Shown in pieces: positions 1-9,463 of a DNA stretch of 44,034 bases. The notes beneath the pieces were generated by a model. That model worked only from the letters and a program-made list of their open reading frames with translations. It did no database searches and was not told the DNA's origin. Source of the DNA: an uncultured Spartobacteria bacterium (GTDB lineage Bacteria; Verrucomicrobiota; Verrucomicrobiia; Chthoniobacterales; Chthoniobacteraceae); assembly GCA_903882875.1 (NCBI GenBank), contig CAIRYQ010000101.1:1-44034 (forward strand). Direction: 5' to 3'. A program made the translations under genes and the position numbers. Positions within the stretch are counted from its first letter, which is position 1. Every line of letters starts with the position of its first letter.

Positions 1-184
1 AAGATCAGCCCGCCTCCTGCCGTCGGCGGCTACGGAAGCCCGTTCCGCGCTTCGGGATGACGAGCCGTGTTCATGTATTGCAGGTGGCTCGCCCCGTCTA
101 AGAATTCAACATTGCGGGCATCCGCACATGCGGTCACCTTCTTTGCAAAGGATTTCCCATTCCCGACTCCCCCCAGCCAGTGCC

Positions 185-2074
185 ATGACACACTCCGTTT
201 TCCGCGCTCTAACTGCTGCCATTGTAGCAGCCATCCCCGTGTCTTGCGCGTGCGCCATGAGTGCAAGGCAGAATGTGGAGGATGCGGGGTTTGAATGCGC
301 CATCTCAGCCGCCAGTGAGCGGAGCGGGAAACCGGGACCGAAGACTGCGGATAAAGTCCCCCCAGTGGTTGATCTCGATGCCATTTACGAGAGCGGCGTG
401 CGCAAGGTGAAAGCAGGCGAGCTCGCCGGCGCGATCGCGGAGTTCACGAAGGCGATCGAATTGGATCCGAAAAACATCAACGGTTACAACAACCGCGGGC
501 ATGTGCGCCTCATGCAGGGAAATCTGGACGCCGCGATTGCGGACTACAGCCGGGCCATCGCCCTCGATCCGAAAGACCCTTCTGCCTATTGTGATCGAGC
601 AAACGCGAAGGTCATGGGCGGCGACTTCAAGGGGGCGAATGCGGATTCGGACAAGGCTGTGGCGCTTGCTCCCGACGATGCCGAAGTGCGCGGCAAACGC
701 GGCGGCGTCCGGTATCTTGCGGGTGATTTGAAGGGCGCGCTGGCTGACTTCGATCATGCGTTGAAACTCGATCCAAAGTTGCTGAATGCGTATGCGACTC
801 GCAGCAAGGTACGACATGGCTTGAGGGACATGGAAGGGCAGTTGGCTGACATCGAAGAGGCAATCTCACTCGGCTCCACCGACGCCGACATGTATGCGAA
901 TCGCGCATCGTTCCGGCTGCCAAAGGGGGATGTGGAAGGGGCGCTCGCGGACAGCAACAGGGCGATCGAACTCGACCCGAAGAATTCTGGCGGCCATCGC
1001 ACCCGCGGCGAGGCGAAGCGGGCAAAGGGTGATTTCGACGGCGCGATTGCAGATGCCGGAAGGGCGATTGTGCTCGCGCCAAAGGACGCGAAGGCATGGG
1101 ACAGCCGGGGAGTGACGAAGCACGACAATGGCGACATTGCCGGCGCGATCGAGGACTTCAACCGGGCGCTCGAACTGGATCCGAAGAATTCCAGCGCATG
1201 GAACAACCGCGGCAGGTCGCGGATGGCAAAGGACGATGTGGACGGCGCGCTCGCGGATTTCAACCGAGCCATCAAGCTGGACCCGAAAGATGCGACGGCG
1301 CTCGGCAACCGCGGCGGGGCGCGATTCTGGAAGGACGACGCAAAGGGCGCGCTGGCGGACATGAATCACGCGATCGAACTGGATCCGCACGCGGCGGATG
1401 CGTGGAACAACCGCGCGGTGATGCGGCGGGACAGCGGGGACTTGGACGGGGCTCTCGCCGACTGTGCTCAGGCGGTGAAGCTCGCGCCAGACTACGCGGA
1501 TGCGTGGGGCAATCTCGCGAGTGTCAGGGCGGCGAAGGAAGACGCAACCGGAACGGTCAAAGCGATTGACCGGCTGATCGAATTGCAGCCGGATTCCGCC
1601 AAGGCATATTATTCGCGCGGAAGCGCCCACTATATGGCGCGGGAATGGGGCGCAGCAGCGGAGGATTTCGATGTCGCAGTCCGGCTGGACAAGACGAAGG
1701 AGGCATTCGTGCCGCTGCTCTCGCACGCGGCGCGGATTCGCTCGGGGCCTGATCCTGTGGCGGAGAAAAAGCTCCAGGCATGGCTCGACAAGCGGGGTGC
1801 CGGAGCAGATGCCGGATGGCCGTCGGCAGCCGGACGTTTCCTGCTCGGCAAGGACGATGAGGCAGCGCTCATTTCGTCCGCGGAGGCATTCGCAAAAAAA
1901 GAGGAGTCAGGCCAACTCGCTCAGGCTTGGTATTTCGCAGGGATCCGCCTCCTCGCATCGGGCGACAAGGCTGGAGCCGCGGAGCGATTTCGGCAGTGCG
2001 TGGCGGCGGAGCGCAAGCAGTCCGTTGTGAAGTCATTCGCTCAGGCGGAGCTGAAATGGCTCGGGAAGAAGTGA
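185..2074 (+). CDS. Exported tetratricopeptide-repeat (TPR) protein
   Basis: 629 aa. The start at 185 gives a clean signal peptide (MTHSVFRALTAAIVAAIPVS, then a CACAM cleavage region); an upstream in-frame ATG at 128 would bury it. From about residue 70 to 520 the protein is a run of roughly 34-residue TPR units with recurring 'AIELDPK' and 'GALADFNRAIKLDPK' helices, some twelve or more repeats, followed by a non-repeat helical tail. TPR arrays are protein-interaction scaffolds; the partner cannot be named from sequence. It stands alone on its strand with nothing in the same operon. The repeats are very alike at DNA level, so copy number could vary between strains. Periplasmic or outer-membrane location is inferred from the signal peptide. 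Confidence 0.9.
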   Translation: MTHSVFRALTAAIVAAIPVSCACAMSARQNVEDAGFECAISAASERSGKPGPKTADKVPPVVDLDAIYESGVRKVKAGELAGAIAEFTKAIELDPKNINGYNNRGHVRLMQGNLDAAIADYSRAIALDPKDPSAYCDRANAKVMGGDFKGANADSDKAVALAPDDAEVRGKRGGVRYLAGDLKGALADFDHALKLDPKLLNAYATRSKVRHGLRDMEGQLADIEEAISLGSTDADMYANRASFRLPKGDVEGALADSNRAIELDPKNSGGHRTRGEAKRAKGDFDGAIADAGRAIVLAPKDAKAWDSRGVTKHDNGDIAGAIEDFNRALELDPKNSSAWNNRGRSRMAKDDVDGALADFNRAIKLDPKDATALGNRGGARFWKDDAKGALADMNHAIELDPHAADAWNNRAVMRRDSGDLDGALADCAQAVKLAPDYADAWGNLASVRAAKEDATGTVKAIDRLIELQPDSAKAYYSRGSAHYMAREWGAAAEDFDVAVRLDKTKEAFVPLLSHAARIRSGPDPVAEKKLQAWLDKRGAGADAGWPSAAGRFLLGKDDEAALISSAEAFAKKEESGQLAQAWYFAGIRLLASGDKAGAAERFRQCVAAERKQSVVKSFAQAELKWLGKK

Positions 2075-2291
2075 ATGGAACGAGGGGAAAATGAGTGCGG
2101 GAACGAGCGGCATGGCTTGGTAGTTCTACGCTTCAGCGTGCCAGGACGTGCGGCTGAAGCTTCCGGCATCCGCGTGCGTTTTCCGGATTGGCAGTCTTTG
2201 TGAGCTGAGGGACCAGACTGGTTTGCATTGCGTCTTTCGTGCCGAAGAGTTCCCCGTTGCCGAGACCGATGGGTTTTGGCATCTTTCTGCC

Positions 2292-2507
2292 ATGAGCATC
2301 ATGGCCACTGTCGAGAACGACACGATCAGACTCCCCGCGGATGTGCATCTGCCGGATGGCACGCGGGTGCGCCTGGAGCCGGTGGATGCCAGACAGCCAT
2401 CCCGCGGCTGGCCCGCAGGGTATTTCGCGCGCACGGCCGGGATGCTCGCGGGTGAGCGCATGGAGCGGCCCGAGCAGGGCACGGCGGAGCAGCGCGAGGA
2501 GTGGTGA
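2292..2507 (+). CDS. VapB-like antitoxin of a type II toxin-antitoxin pair
   Basis: 71 aa, starting MSIMATVENDTIRLPADVHL; an in-frame ATG at 2301 is an alternative start. The first 35 residues have the short beta-strand pattern ('TIRLPADVHLPDGTRVRLEP') of small AbrB-like or DUF104-like antitoxins. The C-terminal half is charged and probably disordered, as expected of a toxin-neutralising tail. Its TGA overlaps the ATG of the PIN-domain gene by one base (TGATG at 2505-2509), the usual translational coupling of antitoxin and toxin. The assignment rests mainly on size, position and coupling; the fold call is weaker. Confidence 0.6.
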   Translation: MSIMATVENDTIRLPADVHLPDGTRVRLEPVDARQPSRGWPAGYFARTAGMLAGERMERPEQGTAEQREEW

Positions 2508-2911
2508 TGGCGTGGCTGCCGGATACGAATGCGTGGATTCACTACCTGAAGAATCCCGGCAGCCGCATCCGCGCGGGACTGGAACGGCGCACGCCGGATG
2601 AAATCATGACCTGCGCAGTGGTGAAGGCGGAGCTGCTGCACGGGGCGCAAAAATACGGGGTTCCCGAACGGCGGACGGCCATCGTGATTGAGACGCTGGC
2701 CCCGTATCGCTCACTGCCATTCGACGACGCGGCGGCGGAACACTACGCGCGCATCCGGCACGAACTGGAGGAATCCGGCGGGCGCATCGGGCCGCACGAC
2801 CTTCTCATCGCGGCGATTTGTCTCGCGCAAGGCTGCACATTGGTGACTGGAAATGTGGCGGAATTCCGAAGAGTGCGCGGGCTGGGAGTGGAGGATTGGA
2901 ACGCGGAGTGA
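2507..2911 (+). CDS. VapC-like PIN-domain ribonuclease toxin
   Basis: 134 aa. The PIN-domain pattern is complete: an N-terminal D6 in LPDTNAWIHY, an internal acidic E42 in 'VVKAELLHGA', D98 in 'GGRIGPHDLLIAA', and a C-terminal 'LVTGNVAEF' with N116 in the usual fourth position. These acidic residues bind Mg2+ in VapC RNases, which typically cut tRNA or rRNA and stop translation. The start at 2507 overlaps the antitoxin stop; a GTG at 2501 would be an alternative. It forms a two-gene cassette with the upstream antitoxin, expected to be autoregulated by the pair. The RNA target is not predictable. Confidence 0.85.
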   Translation: MAWLPDTNAWIHYLKNPGSRIRAGLERRTPDEIMTCAVVKAELLHGAQKYGVPERRTAIVIETLAPYRSLPFDDAAAEHYARIRHELEESGGRIGPHDLLIAAICLAQGCTLVTGNVAEFRRVRGLGVEDWNAE

Positions 2912-3034
2912 CGAGCCCATTGCCAGGGGTTCAGGAGCGAGATCAGCCGTTCTTTTTCAGAAACAAGAAGACCTGTCCCGGCCGACGATGGTCGGCACGC
3001 CGATGCAATTCCCGCAGTGCGCGATGCCGCCCGC

Positions 3035-4414
3035 CTATGCCGCGCCGGGATGGCGATACGGCGCGCGGTATTCGCGGCGGAGGAGTTTGTTCGCCGCATC
3101 GTCGCCGGGGATGATGCGCTTCACGGGATCGTAGGCGAGCTGGCGTCCGCCGAGGTGCATCGAGGCCATGCCGAGCAGGCAGCTCGCGGTGGAGATGTGG
3201 CCCTGCTCGATGTCGGCGATGGGCCGGCCGCGTTTCTCGATGGCGGCGAGGAAGTCGAGCATGTGCCTGCGCGTGGCGGGTGCGGCGTTCAGCTCGTTGT
3301 CCTTTTCGTCCACGTCCTCGGGATACTGCTCCTTCTCGAAGACGCAGTCGAAGTGGATCGGCTTCGCGGCCTTGTCGAGCGGGAGGAAATCCGCGCGCAT
3401 CGTGCTCGCCTTGAGCGTGCCTTTTTCGCCGTGGATGAAGAGCGCCCACGGGTAGTCGGGATCGGTCGGCTGGCCCCACGAGCGGTGCGTCCATGTGCAG
3501 TTGAAGGCGTCGTGCTCGAAGAGCGCGGTCTGCGTGTCGGGGATGTTCGACTTGCCTTCCTTCTGCACAAAGATGCCACCCTGCGACGTGACGCGCTTCG
3601 GCCAGCCGAGGCCGAGCATCCAGCGCGCGGTGTCATACATGTGGACGCACATGTCGCCGAGGATGCCGTTGCCGTATTCGGTGAAAGTGCGCCACCAGCG
3701 TTTGTGCGGGATGCCGTCGTAAGGCCGCAGCGGTGCGGGGCCGGTCCACGCTTCGTAGTCGAGGAAATCGGGCACGGGCTCGACGGGCGGGTTGCCGTTC
3801 GCGCGCATGTGGAAGTAGCAGCACATGTCCACATGGCCGATTTTCCCGAGCAGGCCCGCATCAATGATCTGCTTCTTCGCCTCGATGAGATGCGGCGTGC
3901 TCTTGCGCTGCGTGCCGATCTGCACGACGCGCCCGAGCTTGCGCGCAGCGTCGAGCATCGCCTCGCCCTCGCGCACGTCCACGCTGATGGGTTTCTGGCA
4001 ATACACATCCGCGCCCGCCTCCAGCGCCGCGATGCAGTGGAGCGCGTGCCAGTGATCCGGCGAACCGACGAGCACGATCTCGGGCTTTTCCTTCAGCAGT
4101 TCGCGGTAGTCGGAAAATGTCGGCGGAGCCTTCTTCGACTTCTGCCGCTGCTGCGCGATCTCCACCGCGCCCGCGAGCATGTGCTTGTCCGGATCCGCGA
4201 TGCCGACGATGTCCACATTCGCGACCTGCACGAGCCGCCACAGGTCGCTCTTCCCATACCAGCCCGCACCGATCAGTGCGACGCGGCGCGGCTTGCCGGT
4301 GATGTCGAGCGCATCCGCGCCGAGCGTGGAGAGAGCGAGGGCCGCGGCGCTCGATTTCAGAAAGCGGCGGCGGCTGATGTTGAACGGGTGGTTTTGGAGG
4401 GGCAGCGAGTTCAT
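3035..4414 (-). CDS. Tat-exported Gfo/Idh/MocA family oxidoreductase
   Basis: 459 aa from the ATG at 4414. The N-terminus has a twin-arginine signal (SRRRFLKSSAAALALSTLGA, residues 14-33). A Rossmann NAD(P)-binding motif follows (VALIGAGWYG, about 45-54), then the family's 'QKPISVDVREGEAM' region (usually EKP, here QKP) and a C-terminal alpha/beta dimerisation domain. Members oxidise or reduce sugars and related polyols with NAD(P); exported versions are abundant in Verrucomicrobia and Planctomycetes and some are glycosidases. The substrate is unknown. It is divergent from the DUF1592/DUF1552 pair with about 215 bp between starts. A longer in-frame start would hide the Tat signal, so I prefer 4414. 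Confidence 0.88.
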   Translation of the reverse strand: MNSLPLQNHPFNISRRRFLKSSAAALALSTLGADALDITGKPRRVALIGAGWYGKSDLWRLVQVANVDIVGIADPDKHMLAGAVEIAQQRQKSKKAPPTFSDYRELLKEKPEIVLVGSPDHWHALHCIAALEAGADVYCQKPISVDVREGEAMLDAARKLGRVVQIGTQRKSTPHLIEAKKQIIDAGLLGKIGHVDMCCYFHMRANGNPPVEPVPDFLDYEAWTGPAPLRPYDGIPHKRWWRTFTEYGNGILGDMCVHMYDTARWMLGLGWPKRVTSQGGIFVQKEGKSNIPDTQTALFEHDAFNCTWTHRSWGQPTDPDYPWALFIHGEKGTLKASTMRADFLPLDKAAKPIHFDCVFEKEQYPEDVDEKDNELNAAPATRRHMLDFLAAIEKRGRPIADIEQGHISTASCLLGMASMHLGGRQLAYDPVKRIIPGDDAANKLLRREYRAPYRHPGAA

Positions 4415-4628
4415 GCGGAAAGGATGCACGGCGCAGAGCAAGCGAGGCAACTCCTCAAACACATGGTGCGGAAAACTTCTGCGGCGCTTGGCGCATTTCA
4501 CAGTCGGGGTATCAGGCCCGGCGGAGCATCGGATTTTTCTGCGATGATTTTCCGCGCGATGGGATTGTTGTGAGCACATCGGGGTCTTGCGCCGCTTGCC
4601 GCCCGGATTTCGCCGCCCTGCAACTGCC

Positions 4629-7097
4629 ATGATTTTTTCAAAAACGAAGCTCCGACACATCCTGCTCGCACTCGCGCTGCCCGGCACCACGCGGGCTGCC
4701 ACGGCACCGGCACTTGCGGATTTTCAGCGCGATGCGGCGCCGTTCATCGAGAAGCACTGCATCGAGTGTCACGGCGGCAAATCAACGAAGGGGTATCTCG
4801 ACCTGAAGAAGATCGATCGTGCGGATGCGGCCATCCTGAAGAACCGGAAGGTGTGGATGAATGCGCTCACGCAGGTCGGTTCGGGCGAGATGCCGCCGAA
4901 GAAGCGCACGCGCCCGACGCTGGAGGAGATCGAAAAGTTCACGGCGTCCGTGGAGTTGGCATTCGAGCGTGCGGAACTTGCCGCGCCGCCGGATCCGGGC
5001 CGGATCACGGTGCGCCGACTGAACCGCAACGAATACAACAACACCGTGCGCGATCTGCTCGGCGCGGATTTCAATGCGACGGAGGATTTCCCGCCGGATG
5101 AAATCGGGAACGGCTTCGACAACATCGGCGACGTGCTCACCGTCTCGCCGCTGCTCACAGAGCGTTACCTCGACGCTGCGGACACGATCGCCCGGCGCGT
5201 CATCCTCACGGAAATCCCGAAGCCGTCGCAGCGCGCACTCTCCGGTCGCTATCTCCAGCCGAATAACTCGAAGACGCCGGAGACGCGTTTCCGCGAGTTG
5301 GATCCCGAGTCCGCGGATGCAACGAAGTCCGGCCCATTCACGGCGCAGGGCGACTACCTGAAGTTCTCGAAGAACGACGATTTCATGTTCCGCGCGACGG
5401 TGTACGCGACGACGAAAGGCACCGCACCGGTGAAGGCCGCGCTTTTTCTCTCGGGAAAAAATCTCACCGACGTGTCGAGCGACGCGGAGGTGGAGCAGCT
5501 CATGGGCGCGGCGGCTAAGATGAAGCCGCTGAAAATCGTGAAGGTCTTCGAGATCACGGCGCGCAATTCGGGCAAGCCGCAGACCATCGAGGTGCCGGTG
5601 AACCGCATCGGCGAAATCCAGCGCGCGGGCATCGCGCTCGTGAGGCCGCCCGCGGGTGATCCCGCAACTCAAGGCGAGCCTTTGCCGCATCTTTTCATCG
5701 AGAATCTGCGCACCGTCGGGCCGATGGATCCGAGGCCGCTGTCGCACCGCAAGATCCTCGCGTGTTCGCCCGACAAGCCGCGCGCGGAGCAGACGCGCGA
5801 GGTCGTCACGCGGCTGCTGAACCGCGGATACCGCCGACCGGCGACAGCGGAAGAAATCGGGACGCATGTGAAGTTCGCGGAGCAGGCGATAGCCGACGGG
5901 AAATCGTGGGAGGCGGCGATTCGGCAGGTCGTGCAGGCGGTGCTGTGCTCGCCGAAATTTCTCTTCCGCGTGGAGCTGGATCAGCGGCCCGACGCGAAGA
6001 TGCCGCACGCGATTGATGAATTTCAGCTCGCATCGCGACTGAGTTATTTCCTGTGGAGCACGATGCCGGACGACGAGCTTTTCGCACTAGCGGGAAAAGG
6101 GAAGCTGACGGCAAATCTCGATGCGCAGGTGCGGCGGATGCTGAAGGATCCGAAGGCCGCGGCGCTGACGGACAATTTTGCGATGCAGTGGCTGCAACTG
6201 AAGCGGCTCGAAATCGTCGCGCCGGACACGAAGCTGTTCCCGACATTCACCACCGCGCTGCGTCGCGCAATGATGCGCGAGACACAGCTCTTTTTCGGCG
6301 AGATCCTGCGCGAGGATCGCAGTGTGCTCGATTTGCTCGACGGCGATTTCACTTTCATGAACGAGGCGCTCGCGAAGCACTACGGCATCGCGGACACGGC
6401 CGGCAACGCGGTCGGGACGAAAGGCGCGCAGAAGCGACCCGGCGGCACGCAGTTTCAACGGAATGAATTTGTACGCGTGACGCTGCCGATGAAGGAACGC
6501 GGCGGGCTGCTCGCGCAGGCGAGCGTGCTCACCGTCACCTCGAACCCCACGCGCACGTCGCCGGTGAAGCGCGGGCGCTGGGTGCTGGAGCAGCTCCTCG
6601 GCACGCCGCCGCCGCCGCCGCCCGCAAATGTGAAGGAGCTTGACGCGCAAAAGCAACTGACCGGCACGCTGCGCCAGCGCATGGAGCAGCACCGCGAAAA
6701 CCCGAACTGCGCGAGCTGCCACACGCAGATGGACGCGATCGGTTTTGCACTGGAAAATTTCAACGCGATCGGCGCATGGCGCACGAAGGACGGCGACAGC
6801 GAGATTGATGCGTCCGGAAAATTGCCGGACGGGAAAATCTTCAGCGGGCCGGCGGAGATGAAGTCCGTGCTGAAGGAAAAGAAGGCGCTCTTCGTTCGCA
6901 ATCTCTCGGAGAAGCTGCTCATATACGCTCTCGGGCGCGGGCTGGAATATTATGACGGGCGCGCGATCCGGCAAATCGGCGCGGAGCTGGCGAAGGGCGA
7001 ATACAAGTTCTCGTCGCTCGTGTGCGCGATCGTGAAGAGCGATCCGTTCCGCATGAGGCGCGGGGCGGATCTGGCTGTGAAGAGTGCGGGCAAGTGA
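4629..7097 (+). CDS. DUF1592/DUF1588-type exported cytochrome c-like protein (PSD family)
   Basis: 822 aa with an N-terminal signal segment (MIFSKTKLRHILLALALPGT). A c-type haem motif CIECH lies at residues 44-48 and a second one (NPNCASCH) near residue 700. Between them the order matches the DUF1587-DUF1592-DUF1588-DUF1585 architecture: 'RLNRNEYNNTVRDLLG' near 140, 'LASRLSYFLWSTMPDDELF' near 470, 'ERGGLLAQASVLTVTSNPTR' near 630 and a C-terminal 'SDPFRMR'. In planctomycetes and verrucomicrobia these proteins are nearly always followed by a DUF1552 protein, as here. The biochemical role is not established; periplasmic redox or polysaccharide breakdown has been suggested. The start at 4629 is chosen because it opens the signal peptide. 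Confidence 0.88.
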   Translation: MIFSKTKLRHILLALALPGTTRAATAPALADFQRDAAPFIEKHCIECHGGKSTKGYLDLKKIDRADAAILKNRKVWMNALTQVGSGEMPPKKRTRPTLEEIEKFTASVELAFERAELAAPPDPGRITVRRLNRNEYNNTVRDLLGADFNATEDFPPDEIGNGFDNIGDVLTVSPLLTERYLDAADTIARRVILTEIPKPSQRALSGRYLQPNNSKTPETRFRELDPESADATKSGPFTAQGDYLKFSKNDDFMFRATVYATTKGTAPVKAALFLSGKNLTDVSSDAEVEQLMGAAAKMKPLKIVKVFEITARNSGKPQTIEVPVNRIGEIQRAGIALVRPPAGDPATQGEPLPHLFIENLRTVGPMDPRPLSHRKILACSPDKPRAEQTREVVTRLLNRGYRRPATAEEIGTHVKFAEQAIADGKSWEAAIRQVVQAVLCSPKFLFRVELDQRPDAKMPHAIDEFQLASRLSYFLWSTMPDDELFALAGKGKLTANLDAQVRRMLKDPKAAALTDNFAMQWLQLKRLEIVAPDTKLFPTFTTALRRAMMRETQLFFGEILREDRSVLDLLDGDFTFMNEALAKHYGIADTAGNAVGTKGAQKRPGGTQFQRNEFVRVTLPMKERGGLLAQASVLTVTSNPTRTSPVKRGRWVLEQLLGTPPPPPPANVKELDAQKQLTGTLRQRMEQHRENPNCASCHTQMDAIGFALENFNAIGAWRTKDGDSEIDASGKLPDGKIFSGPAEMKSVLKEKKALFVRNLSEKLLIYALGRGLEYYDGRAIRQIGAELAKGEYKFSSLVCAIVKSDPFRMRRGADLAVKSAGK

Positions 7098-7230
7098 GCC
7101 GGCTGCCGAATTTCTCTCAGAACGCATCCCAGCGGCGATTGATCGCAGCAGTGGTTTTCCACTGGCGCACACTGGCGCCACGGATGAAATCACACCGCAA
7201 TTTTTCCAAACTGAACTCCGCCGAAAACTC

Positions 7231-8571
7231 ATGACACACAATCTTCCCCGACGCACTTTTCTCCGTGGCCTCGGCGCGACGCTCGCATTGCCGTGGCTCG
7301 AGGCGATGGGTCCGCTTTCCTCGTGGGCCGCGGGTAAAACTCTCGCAGGCAAGACGGCACCGAACCGCATGGCGTTCCTCTACGTTCCGAATGGCAAGAA
7401 CATGTCGGACTGGACGCCAGGCAGCGAGGGCGAGCTGGGCGAGCTGCCGCGCATCCTCGAGCCGCTCGCGGATTTCAAACGCGACTTCTCCATTTTGACC
7501 GGCCTCACCGCGGACAAGGCCCGCTCGAACGGCGACGGCGGCGGCGACCACGCACGGGCGCTGTCTGCATTCCTCACCGGCGCGCAGCCGCGCAAAACGG
7601 ACGGCACGGACATCCGCGCAGGTGTCTCCGTGGATCAGGTCGCGGCCTCGCGCGTGGGCGACAGGACGCGGCTGCCTTCGCTCGAAATCGGCACGGAGGC
7701 CGGCTCGATGGCGGGCAACTGCGACTCGGGCTACAGTTGCGTGTATTCGTCCACGATGTCGTGGCGCTCGGCGACGCAGCCGCTGCCGAAGGAAGTGAAG
7801 CCGAAGATGGTTTTCGACCGCATCTTCGGCAGCGGAAAGCAGGACGACCGCGCACGGCGTGATGCATCGCGCAAGAGCGTGCTCGATCTCGTGAAAGGCG
7901 ACTTCCGGCAGTTGAACGGCAAGCTCGGCAAGGACGATCAGCGCAAGCTCGACGAATATTTCACCGGCATCCGCGAGATTGAAAAGCGGATCGAGCGCAC
8001 GGCGGAATTCCCGCTGCCGAAACCGCCCGCTGATTTCACCGTGGGCGACAAGGAACCGACGAGCTACGAGGAGCACATCCGCATTTTGGCCGATTTGATG
8101 GTGCTCGCGTTTCAGACGGACACCACGCGTGTCTGCACGTTCGTCCTCGCGAACGAGGGCAGCAACAAGCCGTATCCGTTCATCAACGTCCGCGAGGGCC
8201 ATCACGACCTCTCGCACCACGGCAACAGCGAGGAGAAGAAGGCGAAAATCCGGGAGATTAACCGCTTCCACACGCGGCAACTCGCCTACGTCCTCGGCAA
8301 GATGAAGTCGGTGAAGGAAGGCGACGGCACGCTGCTCGACCACTGCATGCTCGCGTACGGCAGCGGCAATTCCGACGGCAACGCGCACAACCACGACAAC
8401 CTTCCGATCCTGCTCGCGGGCCACGGCTGCAGCACGATCAAGCAGGGCCGCCACGTCGTGCATCCAAAGGACACGCCGCTGAACAACCTCTGGCTCGCAA
8501 TGCTGAACCGGATGGAGATCAAGGTGCATCAGCTTGGCGACAGCAGCGGGGAACTGCCGGGGCTGGCGTAG
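7231..8571 (+). CDS. DUF1552 (HXXSHH motif) Tat-exported protein
   Basis: 446 aa. It opens with a Tat-like signal (PRRTFLRGLGATLALPWLEA) and carries the family's hallmark HXXSHH motif as HDLSHH at about 325-330, in the context 'VREGHHDLSHHGNSEEKK'. 'LAYVLGKMKSV' and 'YGSGNSDGNAHNHDNLPILLAGHG' follow, the usual C-terminal His/Asn-rich block that suggests an alkaline-phosphatase-like or sulfatase-like fold. It lies 133 bp downstream of the DUF1592 gene on the same strand and is its standard partner, so the two probably act together at the cell surface. Substrate and reaction are unknown for the family. Confidence 0.88.
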   Translation: MTHNLPRRTFLRGLGATLALPWLEAMGPLSSWAAGKTLAGKTAPNRMAFLYVPNGKNMSDWTPGSEGELGELPRILEPLADFKRDFSILTGLTADKARSNGDGGGDHARALSAFLTGAQPRKTDGTDIRAGVSVDQVAASRVGDRTRLPSLEIGTEAGSMAGNCDSGYSCVYSSTMSWRSATQPLPKEVKPKMVFDRIFGSGKQDDRARRDASRKSVLDLVKGDFRQLNGKLGKDDQRKLDEYFTGIREIEKRIERTAEFPLPKPPADFTVGDKEPTSYEEHIRILADLMVLAFQTDTTRVCTFVLANEGSNKPYPFINVREGHHDLSHHGNSEEKKAKIREINRFHTRQLAYVLGKMKSVKEGDGTLLDHCMLAYGSGNSDGNAHNHDNLPILLAGHGCSTIKQGRHVVHPKDTPLNNLWLAMLNRMEIKVHQLGDSSGELPGLA

Positions 8572-8715
8572 GTCAGCCCGCGGGTTGTTCGAGAGGCGTT
8601 CCAAAAACGATCGCGGTCTTCTCGTTTCAAATCGAGATCCCCTGTCGGTTGCGTTTGCTGCGGCGCGCGCGATGTGATAGCGAGCTTCCCCGTGACACTG
8701 CCCGTGATTTTTCCA

Positions 8716-9459
8716 ATGCAGTTTCTCGCCGACGGCGGCGGGCTTTTCTACGCGCTGCAAAATTCGACGCTGCCGGGCAAGATCGTGCTCGGCGCGCTCT
8801 TCCTTGCCTCGGTGCTTTCGTGGACGGTGATGATCACGAAGTTCCGGATGCTGCGCCGATCGAGCGTGCGGCGAATGGATTTTCTCGATGCGTTCCGCGC
8901 GGACCGGCAGCCGCTCAGCCTGTTTCAGAGCGGTGCGCGCTTTTCCGGCGCGCCGGTTTTCACCGTATATCAGGCGGGATGCCGCGAGCTGAGCTTCCAG
9001 ATACTCGGCTCGGCGGAGGTGGATGAGACTTTCGCCGCGCGCCTCGAGACTGCGCCGAAAATTTCGCCCGCGCAGATGCGCATGGTGCAGACCGCGATGG
9101 AGCGTTGCGTCGGCGAGACGGCGCTGAAGCTCGAATCGCAGATGGTCCTGCTCTCGACCGCCGTGAGCGGCGCGCCATTCCTCGGCCTGCTCGGAACGGT
9201 GTGGGGCGTGATGGACACATTCAGCGACGTGGCCACTGCGGGAAAGGCAAACCTCGCCGCGATGGCGCCGGGCGTCTCCGCGGCGCTCATCACGACCGTC
9301 ACCGGGCTGCTCGTCGCGATCCCCGCGATGTTCGGCTACAACTGGCTGGTGACGACACTGCGTGGCATGATCGTGGAGCTGGACAATTTCGGCGCGGAAC
9401 TCTCCAGCGCCATCGAGCACAATTACGTGGATTACGGCGAACGCCGCCGCCACCTCTGA
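8716..9459 (+). CDS. MotA/TolQ/ExbB proton-channel protein (TolQ-like)
   Basis: About 247 aa. There is one transmembrane segment near residues 20-40 ('IVLGALFLASVLSWTVMITKF'), then a cytoplasmic loop, then the paired helices with the family signature GAPFLGLLGTVWGVMDTF and 'AALITTVTGLLVAIPAMFGYNWL'. With TolR/ExbD it forms the proton-driven inner-membrane motor that energises a TolA/TonB protein. It is the first gene of a compact operon: tolR starts 4 bp downstream, then tonB/tolA and tolB. The start is uncertain: ATG 8716 is taken, but GTG codons at 8674 and 8692 are in frame. Presence of tolB in the operon favours Tol over Exb. Confidence 0.88.
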   Translation: MQFLADGGGLFYALQNSTLPGKIVLGALFLASVLSWTVMITKFRMLRRSSVRRMDFLDAFRADRQPLSLFQSGARFSGAPVFTVYQAGCRELSFQILGSAEVDETFAARLETAPKISPAQMRMVQTAMERCVGETALKLESQMVLLSTAVSGAPFLGLLGTVWGVMDTFSDVATAGKANLAAMAPGVSAALITTVTGLLVAIPAMFGYNWLVTTLRGMIVELDNFGAELSSAIEHNYVDYGERRRHL

Positions 9460-9463
9460 AGCC

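Noticed and set aside
2100-2200. Short REP-like palindrome CGCTTCAGCG near 2130
   Set aside because: A single short hairpin-like stretch without a matching partner; not distinguishable from chance.
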